In this document: piece by piece, positions 35,552-45,173 of the stretch
Numbering within the stretch: the first letter of the stretch is position 1
Layout of the letters: each line of letters starts with the position of its first letter
NCBI GenBank assembly: GCA_031537795.1
Contig: JAVKNF010000026.1
Coordinates: 1 to 62,003 of the forward strand
Reading direction: 5' to 3'
Length of the DNA stretch: 62,003 bases
Source of the DNA: JAVKNF01 sp031537795
GTDB taxonomy: Bacteria; Pseudomonadota; Alphaproteobacteria; Rickettsiales; Deianiraeaceae
Made by a program: the position numbers and the translations under genes
Notes under the pieces: model-generated
The model's database searches: none
What the model was told of the DNA's origin: nothing
Seen by the model: only the letters and a program-made list of their open reading frames with translations

Positions 35552-36883
35552 TTACATTTTCTCCAGCTTATATTTATCGTTTTCTAAATCTCTTAATAGA
35601 AATCCATTATTATAAATTTGAACCCTTATTTCATCTGCTTCTTTAAATTTCTTTTCTCTTTTTAATTTATTCCTTTTTTCTACTAAATCAATAATTTCTT
35701 TTGGAATTTCAATTTTATCTTTCTTTATAATTTCTAAAATTCCTAATAGTTTTAATGAAAAGACTAAAGATTCTAAATCTTCTGTCTTCAAAAATTCATA
35801 TAATCTCTTTATTAAGTTTGATGTATCAAAATTGTTTGCTAAAATTTCTAAAATATATTCTTTTTTTTTATCGTCAATATCTAATCCCATAATATATCGA
35901 TCTTCAAGAAAATATTCTATTTTTTTAACCAAAAGTTCTAAATCTTCCAATAATTTATAATTAAAATTTAAAATTTCATCATAAGAAGCATAAAGTAAGG
36001 CTAATTTCAATGTGGTGCCTTTTATATTTTTACCTCTTAAATCTTTTACGGTAATAAAATTTCCTAAAGATTTACTCATTTTCTCTGCATTTACCATTAA
36101 CATTCCGTTATGAATCCAATATTTTGCATAAAAAGAATTAGTATTTGCGCAGACTGATTGAGCTATTTCATTTTCATGATGCGGGAATTTCAAATCCATT
36201 CCGCCTCCGTGTATATCAAAGTTCTCACCTAAATATTTTATTGCCATTGCAGAGCATTCAATATGCCACCCAGGTCTACCATTCCCCCAATTTGAAGTCC
36301 ACGTTATACCTTTCTCCGTTTTTTTCCAAAGAAAAAAATCTTTATTATTATTTTTAGAAAAACCTTCAGGATTATCTAAATTTTCTTCTATATTTCTATT
36401 TGATAATTTCCCGTAATCTTTAAATTTATCAACCGCAAATAAAACATTTCCTTGGTTTTCGTAGGCGAAACCTTTATCAATAAGACTTTGAATTATATTT
36501 TTACAAGATTCGATTTCCTCTGATACTTTGAGTTCAAAAGACGGCTCAAGAAGATTTAAATAATTACAATCAACTTTGAAATTCTTTATCATATTTTTTA
36601 CAAGTTCTTCTTCAGAGATATTCATTTCAATAGCTTTGTTAATTATTTTATCATCAACATCTGTTATATTTCTAACATAAATAATGTTTCTATCTTGATA
36701 TATTTCTTTCAAAAACCTAAAAAGCACATCAAAAATTACAAGGCTTCTAGCATTTCCTATATGTATAAAGTCATATAAAGTCGGGCCACATACATACATT
36801 TTTATATCCCCAAATGTATTAATTGGAATAAATTCTTCTTTTGATTTAGTTAAACTGTTTTTAAATTTAAATTTAATTACCAT
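35552..36883 (-). CDS. cysS: Cysteine-tRNA ligase
   Basis: 443 residues, near normal. The class I HIGH motif appears as FIHIGNARSL, zinc-binding segments as MYVCGPTLYDF and WHIECSAMA, HHENEIAQS is present, and KMSKS is in NAEKMSKSLGNF. A monomeric enzyme charging tRNA-Cys. Transcribed alone; convergent neighbours are absent. Confidence 0.96.
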   Translation of the reverse strand: MVIKFKFKNSLTKSKEEFIPINTFGDIKMYVCGPTLYDFIHIGNARSLVIFDVLFRFLKEIYQDRNIIYVRNITDVDDKIINKAIEMNISEEELVKNMIKNFKVDCNYLNLLEPSFELKVSEEIESCKNIIQSLIDKGFAYENQGNVLFAVDKFKDYGKLSNRNIEENLDNPEGFSKNNNKDFFLWKKTEKGITWTSNWGNGRPGWHIECSAMAIKYLGENFDIHGGGMDLKFPHHENEIAQSVCANTNSFYAKYWIHNGMLMVNAEKMSKSLGNFITVKDLRGKNIKGTTLKLALLYASYDEILNFNYKLLEDLELLVKKIEYFLEDRYIMGLDIDDKKKEYILEILANNFDTSNLIKRLYEFLKTEDLESLVFSLKLLGILEIIKKDKIEIPKEIIDLVEKRNKLKREKKFKEADEIRVQIYNNGFLLRDLENDKYKLEKM

Positions 36884-36913
36884 TTTTAGTATTTAAATCA
36901 AAATACTAAAAAA

Positions 36914-37105
36914 TCAAGAAATCTCTGTATCTCTTGATTTATCTTTTAAATTAAATTTACTTTCTTGATTCTTTTTTATATCTTGTTTTTTTTCTTTAGA
37001 CTCTTCTTTTGAAGATTTTATCATATTTTTAACTTCTTTCTCAATGTCATTTAAAAAATTTAAGTCTAATTTTTCAATTTTCTCTCCAAATTCATTTTCG
37101 TTCAT
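36914..37105 (-). CDS. Small charged protein
   Basis: 63 residues from the ATG at 37105; the frame also reaches an ATG four codons earlier at 37117. The N-terminus contains KLDLNFLN followed by a highly charged Lys/Glu-rich helix. Not recognised. The KLDL-F-N segment resembles the start of another small protein at 46977-47201. Confidence 0.4.
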   Translation of the reverse strand: MNENEFGEKIEKLDLNFLNDIEKEVKNMIKSSKEESKEKKQDIKKNQESKFNLKDKSRDTEIS

Positions 37106-37209
37106 ATTAATCAACAACCATTATTATATAATATATGATTTAATTTGCAAATATTTTTGTTTAATTAATCTATTTAAAATAAATATGATTTAATTTTTAA
37201 ATTTAGGGC

Positions 37210-37237
37210 TTGAAATATTTTTAGAAATAACTATATA
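37210..37237 (+). promoter_or_regulatory. Probable groESL promoter
   Basis: CTTGAAA (TTGAAA at 37210-37215), 16-nt spacer, TATATA (37232-37237), 25 bp before the groES ATG. The CTTGAAA box resembles the heat-shock sigma-32 -35 element, though the -10 is not the CCCCAT type. No CIRCE repeat seen. Confidence 0.45.
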
Positions 37238-37262
37238 TACTTTCATAATTTAAATTAAAAGT

Positions 37263-37550
37263 ATGAAGTTAAAACCAACATCTGACAGAATCTTGGTTCG
37301 TAGATTAGAAAACGAACAAAAAACATCAGGAGGTATTATTATTCCTGATACAGCAAAAGAAAAACCAGTAGAGGGTATCATTATGGCCGTAGGAACAGGT
37401 AGAGTTAGTGATTCCGGAAGCAACATTCCTGTGTCTTTAAAAATTGGGGATAGAGTAATGTTTGATAAATGGTCCGGTAAAGAGGTTAAAGTTTCAGGCG
37501 AGGAAATGCTGATCATGAAAGAAAGTGATGTAATTGCAATCGTTGAATAA
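37263..37550 (+). CDS. groS: Co-chaperonin GroES
   Basis: 95 residues, standard length. It starts MKLKPTSDRILVR, with the mobile loop KTSGGIIIPDTAKEKP and the C-terminal KESDVIAIV. It caps GroEL. 53 bp upstream of groEL, same operon. Confidence 0.98.
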   Translation: MKLKPTSDRILVRRLENEQKTSGGIIIPDTAKEKPVEGIIMAVGTGRVSDSGSNIPVSLKIGDRVMFDKWSGKEVKVSGEEMLIMKESDVIAIVE

Positions 37551-37603
37551 GTTTAAATTAAAAAAATTAAAAAGTAGTTAAAAAATAAATAAAAATAAAG
37601 AAT

Positions 37604-39253
37604 ATGTCTAAAAAAGTAATATACGGCACAGAAGCAAGAAAAGCTTTAGTAGAAGGGGTTAATGTAGTTGCTGATGCAGTTAAAGTTACATTAGGTCCTA
37701 GAGGTAGAAATGTAGTATTAGGTAAATCTTTCGGCAACCCAAGAATTACAAAAGATGGGGTTAGTGTTGCTAAAGAAATTGATCTTGTTTGCCCTAAACA
37801 AAATGCAGGCGCTCAAATGTTAAAAGAAGTTGCAAGCAAAGCTAATGACTCAGCTGGCGATGGAACAACAACAGCTACAGTTTTAGCTCAAGCTATAGTT
37901 AAAGAAGGTATTAAATCTGTTGAATCTGGTTCAAACCCGATGGATTTAAAGAGAGGAATTGATATGGCCGCTCAAGAATTAATTAATTATATTAAATCTA
38001 ACAGTAAAATTATTTCTGATGATGCTTCTGTCTCTCAAGTTGCAACAATTTCAGCAAATGGAGATAAAAACATAGGAGATATGATTGCAAAAGCAATGTC
38101 TAAAGTCGGAAAGAAAGGAACCGTAACAGTAGAAGAAGGAAGAGGACTTGAAATGGAACTTGATTGCGTTGAAGGTATGAGTTTTGATAGAGGTTATCTT
38201 TCTCCTTATTTCGTAACAAATAAAGAGAAAATGACTGTAGATTTTGACAATGCGAAAATCTTAATTTTTGACAAAAAAATATCTAGCTTGCAATCTTTAG
38301 TCCCTGTTTTGGAGGCTGTAGCACAAGGTGGTAAGTCTTTATTAATAATCGCTGAAGATATTGAGGGTGAAGCTCTTGCAACTTTAGTTGTGAATAGATT
38401 GAGAGGTGTTTTAAAAGTTGCCGCTGTAAAAGCTCCAGGTTTTGGAGATAGAAGAGCTGCAATGCTTCAAGATATTGCAATTATAACAGGGGGAACAGTT
38501 ATAGCTGAAGAACTTGGAATGAAACTTGAAAATACAACAATTGAAATGCTTGGCTCTGCAAAAAGAATAATTGTAGATAAAGATAACACTATAATTGTTG
38601 ATGGTTCTGGTAATGTAAAGGATATTGAAGCAAGATGTAAAGAAATTGAAAATCAAATCAAAGAAACAACTTCAGATTACGACAAAGAGAAATTACAAGA
38701 AAGGCTAGCAAAATTATCAGGAGGTGTAGCTGTTATTAAAGTTGGCGGAGCAAGTGAAATTTCTGTTAAAGAGAAAAAAGACAGAGTAGAAGACGCTCTT
38801 CACGCAACTCGTGCTGCTATCGAAGAAGGCATTGTCGCAGGCGGCGGAATTACTTTATTATACGGAACAAAAATTCTTGATTCTATAAAATGTGAAAATG
38901 AAGACATTAAAACTGGTGTAAATATTGTCAAAAAAGCTATCGAAGCTCCTATCAGGCAAATCATTTCAAACGCAGGTAAAGATGCTTCAGTTGTAGTAGG
39001 AAAATTACTTGAAGCAAATAAACCATCTATGGGATATGACGCTCAGAAACTTGAATATGTTGAAGATATGTTCAAAGCAGGAATTGTTGACCCTGCCAAA
39101 GTGACAAGATGTGCAGTTCAAGATTCTTGTTCCGTTGCAAGTTTGATTATTACTACAGAAGCTCTAGTTTATGAAGAAAAAGATAAATCTTCAGAAGGTT
39201 CTTCAATGGGAGGCGGTATGCCAAATATGGGAGGAATGGGAGGAATGATGTAA
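37604..39253 (+). CDS. groL: Chaperonin GroEL
   Basis: 549 residues, standard. It has the ATP-binding VTLGPRGRNV and GDGTTTATVLAQ, the apical domain, and a C-terminal Gly/Met-rich tail (GGGMPNMGGMGGMM). Codon composition is less AT-extreme than neighbours, as expected for a highly expressed gene. Downstream lies a strong inverted repeat (39281-39317). Confidence 0.99.
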   Translation: MSKKVIYGTEARKALVEGVNVVADAVKVTLGPRGRNVVLGKSFGNPRITKDGVSVAKEIDLVCPKQNAGAQMLKEVASKANDSAGDGTTTATVLAQAIVKEGIKSVESGSNPMDLKRGIDMAAQELINYIKSNSKIISDDASVSQVATISANGDKNIGDMIAKAMSKVGKKGTVTVEEGRGLEMELDCVEGMSFDRGYLSPYFVTNKEKMTVDFDNAKILIFDKKISSLQSLVPVLEAVAQGGKSLLIIAEDIEGEALATLVVNRLRGVLKVAAVKAPGFGDRRAAMLQDIAIITGGTVIAEELGMKLENTTIEMLGSAKRIIVDKDNTIIVDGSGNVKDIEARCKEIENQIKETTSDYDKEKLQERLAKLSGGVAVIKVGGASEISVKEKKDRVEDALHATRAAIEEGIVAGGGITLLYGTKILDSIKCENEDIKTGVNIVKKAIEAPIRQIISNAGKDASVVVGKLLEANKPSMGYDAQKLEYVEDMFKAGIVDPAKVTRCAVQDSCSVASLIITTEALVYEEKDKSSEGSSMGGGMPNMGGMGGMM

Positions 39254-39280
39254 TAATTAATTTCACCACAGAAAAACAGC

Positions 39281-39317
39281 TAGAATCAAAGATACTTATA
39301 CTTTATCTTTGATTCTA
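39281..39317 (+). terminator. 14-bp perfect inverted repeat after groEL
   Basis: TAGAATCAAAGATA (39281-39294) and its exact complement (39304-39317) enclose a 9-nt loop, 28 bp after the groEL stop. It lacks a classic U-tract. It is probably a terminator or an mRNA 3'-stabilising hairpin of the groESL transcript. Confidence 0.6.
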
Positions 39318-39343
39318 AGTATAATCATAAAGTATAATCATAA
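39318..39343. repeat. Two tandem 13-bp repeats
   Basis: AGTATAATCATAA occurs at 39318-39330 and 39331-39343, followed by a partial third match (AATAATCATAA). It directly follows the groEL hairpin. The rest of the 39254-39535 gap shows nothing recognisable. Confidence 0.75.
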
Positions 39344-39535
39344 AAAATAATCATAATCTATAAACCGTCACCAGTTTATGCAGCTGATTTTGGGTTATAT
39401 ATAAAGTTTTTTTCTCGAATAAAATATAAAAATAAATTCAACTCTTTCAATTTCATAAAATTTACAAAAGAATGTAAAAAATTGACTGAAAGATTCATCT
39501 ATTTTTCATAAATCTTGGTTTAATATCTATTAGAA

Positions 39536-40420
39536 TTAATCTTCTGTCGATCTAAATATATCTATATTTTTCATTTTCTCTTGGGATATTGTAAAATTTG
39601 TATTCTGATTCTTTAAATTTTTATATATTTCTAATTTCTTCCAAAATTGATAGAATTTGACATCCTTCCCAAAAGATAAATTTGAAATTGACATAGCTTT
39701 GCCGTTTGCGTCTGACTTTATTTGTTCTGCTTTAAGTTTAGCTTCGGATATTATTATTGAAGCTTCCTTCTCGCTTTCAGATTTAATAAATTCTGCTTCT
39801 TTTTGACCAGCAGAAAGCAATTCTACGGCTTCTTTTTCTCTTTCAGTTCTCATTCTTTTAAAGATTGCTTCGTTATTTTGGAAAGGCAGATCAACTCTAA
39901 CAATTCTAACATCTGCAATTTCTAAACCGTACTGAAGTATAATATCATTTAATTTAATTTCAATCTCGTTCATAGTACTTGAGCGATCTTTATTTAAAAT
40001 ATTAATAAATTTCTTTGTACCTAAAACTTGTCTAACAAGGCTATCGAAAATAGAATTGATTTTTTTATTAGCAAGAGTTTGATTTCTTAATGTTTTATAA
40101 AATAAATCTGGGTTTATAATTTTATATTTCAAATAAGCATCAACCGTGAATCTTTTTTGATCTATAGAAATAATCTCCTGCCCTTCTAAATCCAAATGTA
40201 TAATCTTCTTCTCGAAGAAAATAACATCATCTATTATTGGGTTTTTAAATTTCAATCCGCTTTTATCTATCTTCTTAATAATTTTACCAAATCTTACGAT
40301 AAAACATATCTTATTCTCTTCCAATATAAAAGAAGAAAAAAATAAAGAAGACAAAAGAAAAAGAGTTACAATTAAAAAAATAGATATTCTCATATTTTTC
40401 TGTTTAAATTGTTTTTTCAT
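39536..40420 (-). CDS. hflC: SPFH-domain protein HflC
   Basis: 294 residues. One N-terminal transmembrane helix (about 10-32), then an SPFH/band-7 domain (ICFIVRFGKII, FTVDAYLKYKI, VRIVRVDLPF) and the HflC-type coiled coil MRTEREKEAVELLSAGQKEA. HflC with HflK modulates the FtsH protease at the inner membrane. hflK is not adjacent, although hflK-hflC is the usual pair. It follows rpoD by 5 bp. Confidence 0.88.
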   Translation of the reverse strand: MKKQFKQKNMRISIFLIVTLFLLSSLFFSSFILEENKICFIVRFGKIIKKIDKSGLKFKNPIIDDVIFFEKKIIHLDLEGQEIISIDQKRFTVDAYLKYKIINPDLFYKTLRNQTLANKKINSIFDSLVRQVLGTKKFINILNKDRSSTMNEIEIKLNDIILQYGLEIADVRIVRVDLPFQNNEAIFKRMRTEREKEAVELLSAGQKEAEFIKSESEKEASIIISEAKLKAEQIKSDANGKAMSISNLSFGKDVKFYQFWKKLEIYKNLKNQNTNFTISQEKMKNIDIFRSTED

Positions 40421-40425
40421 AATTT

Positions 40426-42390
40426 CTATTCCTCATTTGAAATAGTCCAAAATCTCATTAATTTCTCGATTCTTGAAGGGTGAGATAATTTTCTAAGAGC
40501 TGAAGATTCAATTTGTCTAACTCTTTCTCTTGTAACTCCTAGCAATCTTCCAATCTCTTCTAAAGTTTGACCTGCATGCTTACAAAAACCAAATCTTAAA
40601 AATAAAACTCTATTTTCCTTTGGAAGTAATTCTAAAAATATAAATTTGACAAAAGATGCTTTTTCTTCATTCATTATTGAATTTAAGACCGAGGCTTCTG
40701 CAAATTCTTGAACCATATCCCCTATTACTCCTCCATCATCTCCAAGTGGAGTCTCTAAACTTATAGGATCTTTTGCTATTTTTGTGATCTTTTGTAATTT
40801 TTCTAAAGACATATTCATTTTTTTAGCTATTTGAGGTAAAGCTGGGTTCTTCCCTGTTTCAACTTTAAAATCTTTAATAACTCTGTTCATTTTATTGATA
40901 GTTTCAGTTACATGTACAGGTATTCTTATAGATTTAGAGCTATCAGCTATACTTCTTGTAACGGCTTGTCTTATCCACCAAGTTGCATAAGTTGAAAATT
41001 TATAACCTCTTTTATATTCAAATTTATCAACCGCTTTAATCAAACCTATATTACCTTCTTGTATAAGATCTAAAAGAGATAAACCTCTATTTGTGTATTT
41101 CTTGGCGATAGAAATTACTAACTTAAGATTAGATTCAACCATCTGAACCTTCTGTTTTCTTACAATCTCATCATTTTCTTCTATAGACTTTGCAAATGTA
41201 ATAAATTTATCAACATTCATTACTATGTTTTTCTTTATCAAACTTAATAGATCTTTTCTGAAAAACAATATATCGTCAATTGATTTCTGTGATATATTTT
41301 TCAAATCTTCAATTTTATTATTCTGCAAATCATAAACCATTGCATCTAATATAAAATAATGAGATCTCATCATCTTAATAATTTTTACTCTTGGAATATT
41401 GCTAATGTCTGTAATTTTTAAGAGTTGTGTTTCTTTTTGAACTAGAAATGCAAATGTATCTTTAACAGATTTAGTCATTTGATTTATCATATTATTATGT
41501 AATTTTATAGATTTAACTTTCTCGAAAACTTTATTTACTAGATTATCATAATTTACTAAATCTGTTTTAATGTTATTTAATTCATCTTTATGAATTTTTA
41601 TTATTTTATTCCAGATTCCAACAATTTCTTCTAATTCTGCAACAATTTTAGGAGAGAATGTTTTTTCCATTGAACTAAAAGACATTTTAGAATCTATCTC
41701 GAAATATATATCATCATCTGCATCTTCATTTACTCTAATTTTAGCTTCTTTTATTTTGGACTGAAGAATTGATTGATAATTCGCTCTGCCTTCCAAACTT
41801 TTCATTGAGACATCAAGTTTAACGGCACCTTTTTTATTCTTTATATCTTCTGGCTTTCTTTCAGTTTCTTCATCTTTCAAATCGACATCTTTTTCGTTTT
41901 CAACAGCATAAGCATCTATGTCTATAATTTCTCTCAATTGTAAGTTCTCGTTCAAATATTCTTCGTATGCTTTCACAACAACATTTATAGCTTCTGGTAT
42001 CTGACAAAGTGAAAATAAAATATTTGAAACCCCTTTCTCTATTTTTCTTGCAATAGCACTTTCTGCATCTTTATCCATCATAGGAGAAACCTGCTTAATA
42101 TGCCTCATATAAGTAGTTACAGGGTCGTCTATTTTAAACTGATTGTCAATTTGATTTGCAGGGTTTGAATTTAAGCTTGAAATTATACTATCAAAATCTC
42201 CGATAATATCTATATTTTCAGAAATAAGCATTGAATGTAAAGAATGAATAAAGCTCTCATCTATATTCTCTGGAATTATCTTTAATATATCCTCAACCGT
42301 AACATGTCCTTCTGTTTCATTCTTCTCTAATAGTTTTACAAATACATCGTTTAAGATTTCATTTGTAAATTCTTCTATTTCATTCTCCAT
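40426..42390 (-). CDS. rpoD: RNA polymerase sigma factor RpoD (sigma-70)
   Basis: 654 residues, full-length primary sigma. Region 1.1 is N-terminal, region 1.2 contains DPVTTYMRHIKQVSPM, and a long non-conserved acidic insert follows. Region 2 has the core-binding and -10 recognition segments (GLSLLDLIQEGNIGLIKAVD, YKFSTYATWWIRQA). Region 3 and region 4.2 with the -35 HTH (TLEEIGRLLGVTRERVRQIE) complete it. It recognises the TTGACA/TATAAT-type promoters seen in this window. No dnaG upstream. Divergent from the LppC-like gene. Confidence 0.97.
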   Translation of the reverse strand: MENEIEEFTNEILNDVFVKLLEKNETEGHVTVEDILKIIPENIDESFIHSLHSMLISENIDIIGDFDSIISSLNSNPANQIDNQFKIDDPVTTYMRHIKQVSPMMDKDAESAIARKIEKGVSNILFSLCQIPEAINVVVKAYEEYLNENLQLREIIDIDAYAVENEKDVDLKDEETERKPEDIKNKKGAVKLDVSMKSLEGRANYQSILQSKIKEAKIRVNEDADDDIYFEIDSKMSFSSMEKTFSPKIVAELEEIVGIWNKIIKIHKDELNNIKTDLVNYDNLVNKVFEKVKSIKLHNNMINQMTKSVKDTFAFLVQKETQLLKITDISNIPRVKIIKMMRSHYFILDAMVYDLQNNKIEDLKNISQKSIDDILFFRKDLLSLIKKNIVMNVDKFITFAKSIEENDEIVRKQKVQMVESNLKLVISIAKKYTNRGLSLLDLIQEGNIGLIKAVDKFEYKRGYKFSTYATWWIRQAVTRSIADSSKSIRIPVHVTETINKMNRVIKDFKVETGKNPALPQIAKKMNMSLEKLQKITKIAKDPISLETPLGDDGGVIGDMVQEFAEASVLNSIMNEEKASFVKFIFLELLPKENRVLFLRFGFCKHAGQTLEEIGRLLGVTRERVRQIESSALRKLSHPSRIEKLMRFWTISNEE

Positions 42391-42405
42391 AAATTTTAAT
42401 TTAGA

Positions 42406-42434
42406 TTGACTTTTTATTTATTATCAAATATTAA
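42406..42434 (+). promoter_or_regulatory. Sigma-70 promoter of the LppC-like gene
   Basis: TTGACT (42406-42411), 17-nt spacer, TATTAA (42429-42434), followed by an AAGGA ribosome-binding site about 10 nt before the ATG at 42460. Confidence 0.6.
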
Positions 42435-42459
42435 TATCATTAAAAAGGAACATCTATAA

Positions 42460-43731
42460 ATGTCAAGCTCAAAAGTCTTATTTTTTTTGATTTTAATTAT
42501 ATTTTCGTCTTGTGTAAAACAACAAGAGAACTACAGTAAAATTGTTCCAACATCGGAATCGATGTCTTCTTTAAAAATAGAGGATAAAAATATATTAGAA
42601 AATAAAATAATAACAGAAAAAGATTCGATGCCAAATACACCAAAAGAAAATAAAAAATACACAATAGGAGTTATATTAAAAGATCAAATATCTAGGAAAA
42701 TTCTAAATAAAAATGTACTTGAAATATCTAGTTTAATTGCAAAAGAAAATAAAAACATAAAATTTATTTATTTATATATTGATGAAAAAAATAAGGATAT
42801 CGAATTTGATAAAAATATTGATGTTTTATTTGTTCCTTTTTTAAAATTAGATAAAAATATAAAATCATCTTTTGTAAAAAAATATACAACTTTTTTTACA
42901 AAGAAAGAAGAATGTTCAATTAATAATAAAAACTCCATTTGCCTTGATTTTCAAGATAAACTAAAAATATTATCTCTATTAAAATTCATAGAGTTCAAAA
43001 ATAGATCGCAATCTGCGTTTCTATTGCCAGCAAACGAAGAAGGTTTTGCGATTTCAAAGACTTTAACAGGTTCTAATATAAATAATATAGAAATTAGAGA
43101 TATTGAATTCTACAACCCAGACGATAAAGATTCAATTGAAAATGCGGTAAAAATAATCAGAAAGAATTTTTCAAAAAAACTACTTGTTGATGAAAATGAC
43201 AATATAATAAGAAAGAATTTTAAAGAAAGTAAAGAAAACAAAAAGAAAAATCTAGAAAATTTCATTCTAAAGAATTTCAATTTAGATTCTATATATTTAA
43301 ACGGAAAAGAAAATGATATTGAGACAATCTTATATTTTCTAAATCAAGAAAATATATTTGAAAAAGATGTTCTCTTTTTTTCAGATGCAAATATTGATAC
43401 TAAAAAAATCTCTAATAACTTTCAAATGAAAGATTTCTATTTTATAGGTGCTGAAAATAACTCTAGAGAGATTTTTGAAAATTCAAGAATTGAAAATTTT
43501 GGTTCAAAATCTTACGAATTTGATTACTCTATATATGACTCTTTAGCCGCTATTTCAATTTGGTTAGAAGTTTCAAGTGGTCATTCATTCTATGATTTCT
43601 ATAAAGAGAATATCTTTCAAGGGGTATCTGGTTTAATAAAATTCAAGAACGATGATAGATTAGAAAAAATATACAATATATATAAATTAGATTCAGATTA
43701 TAAATTCTATAAATACCTAGAGATAGAATGA
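42460..43731 (+). CDS. LppC/LpoA-like lipoprotein (penicillin-binding protein activator type)
   Basis: 423 residues with a signal peptide and lipobox (LIIFSSCVKQ, Cys about 19). A two-lobed periplasmic-binding-type fold starts at YTIGVILKDQ. Family-typical late segments are SIYDSLAAISI and FQGVSGLIKFKNDDRLEKIY. LppC/LpoA proteins activate bifunctional PBPs from the outer membrane. The central part (about 150-330) is divergent and Lys/Asn-rich. An ordinary ABC-type binding lipoprotein is the alternative. No rsmI/yraN neighbours. Confidence 0.65.
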   Translation: MSSSKVLFFLILIIFSSCVKQQENYSKIVPTSESMSSLKIEDKNILENKIITEKDSMPNTPKENKKYTIGVILKDQISRKILNKNVLEISSLIAKENKNIKFIYLYIDEKNKDIEFDKNIDVLFVPFLKLDKNIKSSFVKKYTTFFTKKEECSINNKNSICLDFQDKLKILSLLKFIEFKNRSQSAFLLPANEEGFAISKTLTGSNINNIEIRDIEFYNPDDKDSIENAVKIIRKNFSKKLLVDENDNIIRKNFKESKENKKKNLENFILKNFNLDSIYLNGKENDIETILYFLNQENIFEKDVLFFSDANIDTKKISNNFQMKDFYFIGAENNSREIFENSRIENFGSKSYEFDYSIYDSLAAISIWLEVSSGHSFYDFYKENIFQGVSGLIKFKNDDRLEKIYNIYKLDSDYKFYKYLEIE

Positions 43732-43755
43732 TTTTTGTTTTAATTAATAAAAGAT

Positions 43756-43911
43756 TTAGATTAAGTTCTTAATTAAATTATAAACATAAATTAAAGTATT
43801 ATAAATCTGTTTTAGAAATTCAAAAATCTTAACAAATTTTTCCATTAACATTACAATAGACTCCTTTAATGCTGTTATAAAACTAGATATGTTATTAAAA
43901 ATGTCGTTCAT
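43756..43911 (-). CDS. Small amphipathic helical protein
   Basis: 51 residues from the ATG at 43911, directly after the MFS transporter stop. The whole protein is a repetitive hydrophobic/amphipathic helix (ISSFITALKESIVMLMEK, then YNTLIYVYNLIKNLI). Not recognised. It could be a small membrane protein that partners the transporter, or a chance ORF. Confidence 0.4.
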   Translation of the reverse strand: MNDIFNNISSFITALKESIVMLMEKFVKIFEFLKQIYNTLIYVYNLIKNLI

Positions 43912-43912
43912 T

Positions 43913-45091
43913 TTAATCAAATATTCTTTCTTTTTTATGTAAAAAATACCAGCCATTTAATACAAAAAAATAAAATATTAATATAATTATGCCATTTACT
44001 CTGAAATCTCCAGTAAAAAAATAAGATGCAATCTGAAAACCTGCAATACTAAATAACCACTTAAACAAAGTTAGCAAGGCGTTAACTCTGCTGTTTGCAT
44101 TCTTCATATAATTTAATGTTTTCATATAAATTATATTAACAGGGTGAACTACCCCAATCGACCAGCAAATTAATAAAGGAGTAATAATATTCGCATTTTT
44201 TATGTTTAAAACAATAACAAAACAATTACCTATGAGAAATAAAAATATAAGAGCAAGGGAAATCTTTAATAAGTTCTTTTTTCCAATCAAGTTAATAATT
44301 TGTTGATTTAACATACTAAAAACACCGAAAGCTAACACCAAAGAGCCTTGATAAAAACCAAAATGCCTTACATCAACTCCAAAACCCTCAACATAAATCA
44401 TAGAAGACATTCCAACAAAACTATAATAAGCAGCAATTGATGTACAAGCTGTAAATATAAAAATCATAGTCATTTTTGATTTAAAAATTGGCAAATAATC
44501 TTTCAGTGTAACGGCTTTCTCTTTGTTATTTTGAACTTGTTCTGAAATTTTAACAGATTTTGAAATTGCATACCTAAAAATAAAGATAGATATAAAACCA
44601 ATCAATGCTAAAAATAAAAAATTTAATCTCCAACTTATTAAAGTTAAATAACTTCCAATTAATGGTGCAATTGAAACACCAATTGTTGCAAAGCCATGTA
44701 GCTTTGTCATCATATCGCTTTGCTTTTTTTCTTCAAAATATTCAAATATCAATAAAGTACTTAATACCATAGGAGCCGCGATACTAATTCCCTGCATGAT
44801 TCTCCAAAATATCAAAATATAAAAGTTATTTGATATCGCACAACCAAAACTTGATATTATAAAGAAAAACATTCCAATTTGTATAATATTTTCTTTTTTA
44901 TATTTATCTCCAAATAAACCAATTATAAAAGCAGAAATACAATGAAATAATAGATTTAAACCTAAAATTAATTCAGCTTGAAAATAAGAAATATTAAAAA
45001 GTTTTCTAATTTCAGGCAAACTAGAAACACATATATCTATTTCCGCTCCGGCTAAAAAAGACATCAAAATAATTGCAAAAAATATCAACAT
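43913..45091 (-). CDS. MFS transporter, Bcr/CflA-like
   Basis: 392 residues with about 12 hydrophobic segments. The N-terminus resembles Bcr/CflA drug exporters (SFLAGAEIDICVSSLPEIRKLF), with a motif A-like GLFGDKYKKE and motif C-like FWRIMQGISIAAPMV. It is likely a proton-driven exporter of drugs or metabolites in the inner membrane. Transported compound unknown. A 51-residue ORF follows immediately. Confidence 0.82.
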   Translation of the reverse strand: MLIFFAIILMSFLAGAEIDICVSSLPEIRKLFNISYFQAELILGLNLLFHCISAFIIGLFGDKYKKENIIQIGMFFFIISSFGCAISNNFYILIFWRIMQGISIAAPMVLSTLLIFEYFEEKKQSDMMTKLHGFATIGVSIAPLIGSYLTLISWRLNFLFLALIGFISIFIFRYAISKSVKISEQVQNNKEKAVTLKDYLPIFKSKMTMIFIFTACTSIAAYYSFVGMSSMIYVEGFGVDVRHFGFYQGSLVLAFGVFSMLNQQIINLIGKKNLLKISLALIFLFLIGNCFVIVLNIKNANIITPLLICWSIGVVHPVNIIYMKTLNYMKNANSRVNALLTLFKWLFSIAGFQIASYFFTGDFRVNGIIILIFYFFVLNGWYFLHKKERIFD

Positions 45092-45173
45092 ATCAAATTA
45101 ACTTAATATTTTAATTTTAAAAGTAAATAAAAAATAATTTGTTTTTTATTTTAAAAACTTTAAATGAGATATT

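Noticed and set aside
38283..38656. Minus-strand ORFs inside groEL
   Set aside because: They are shadows of a highly conserved gene on the other strand.
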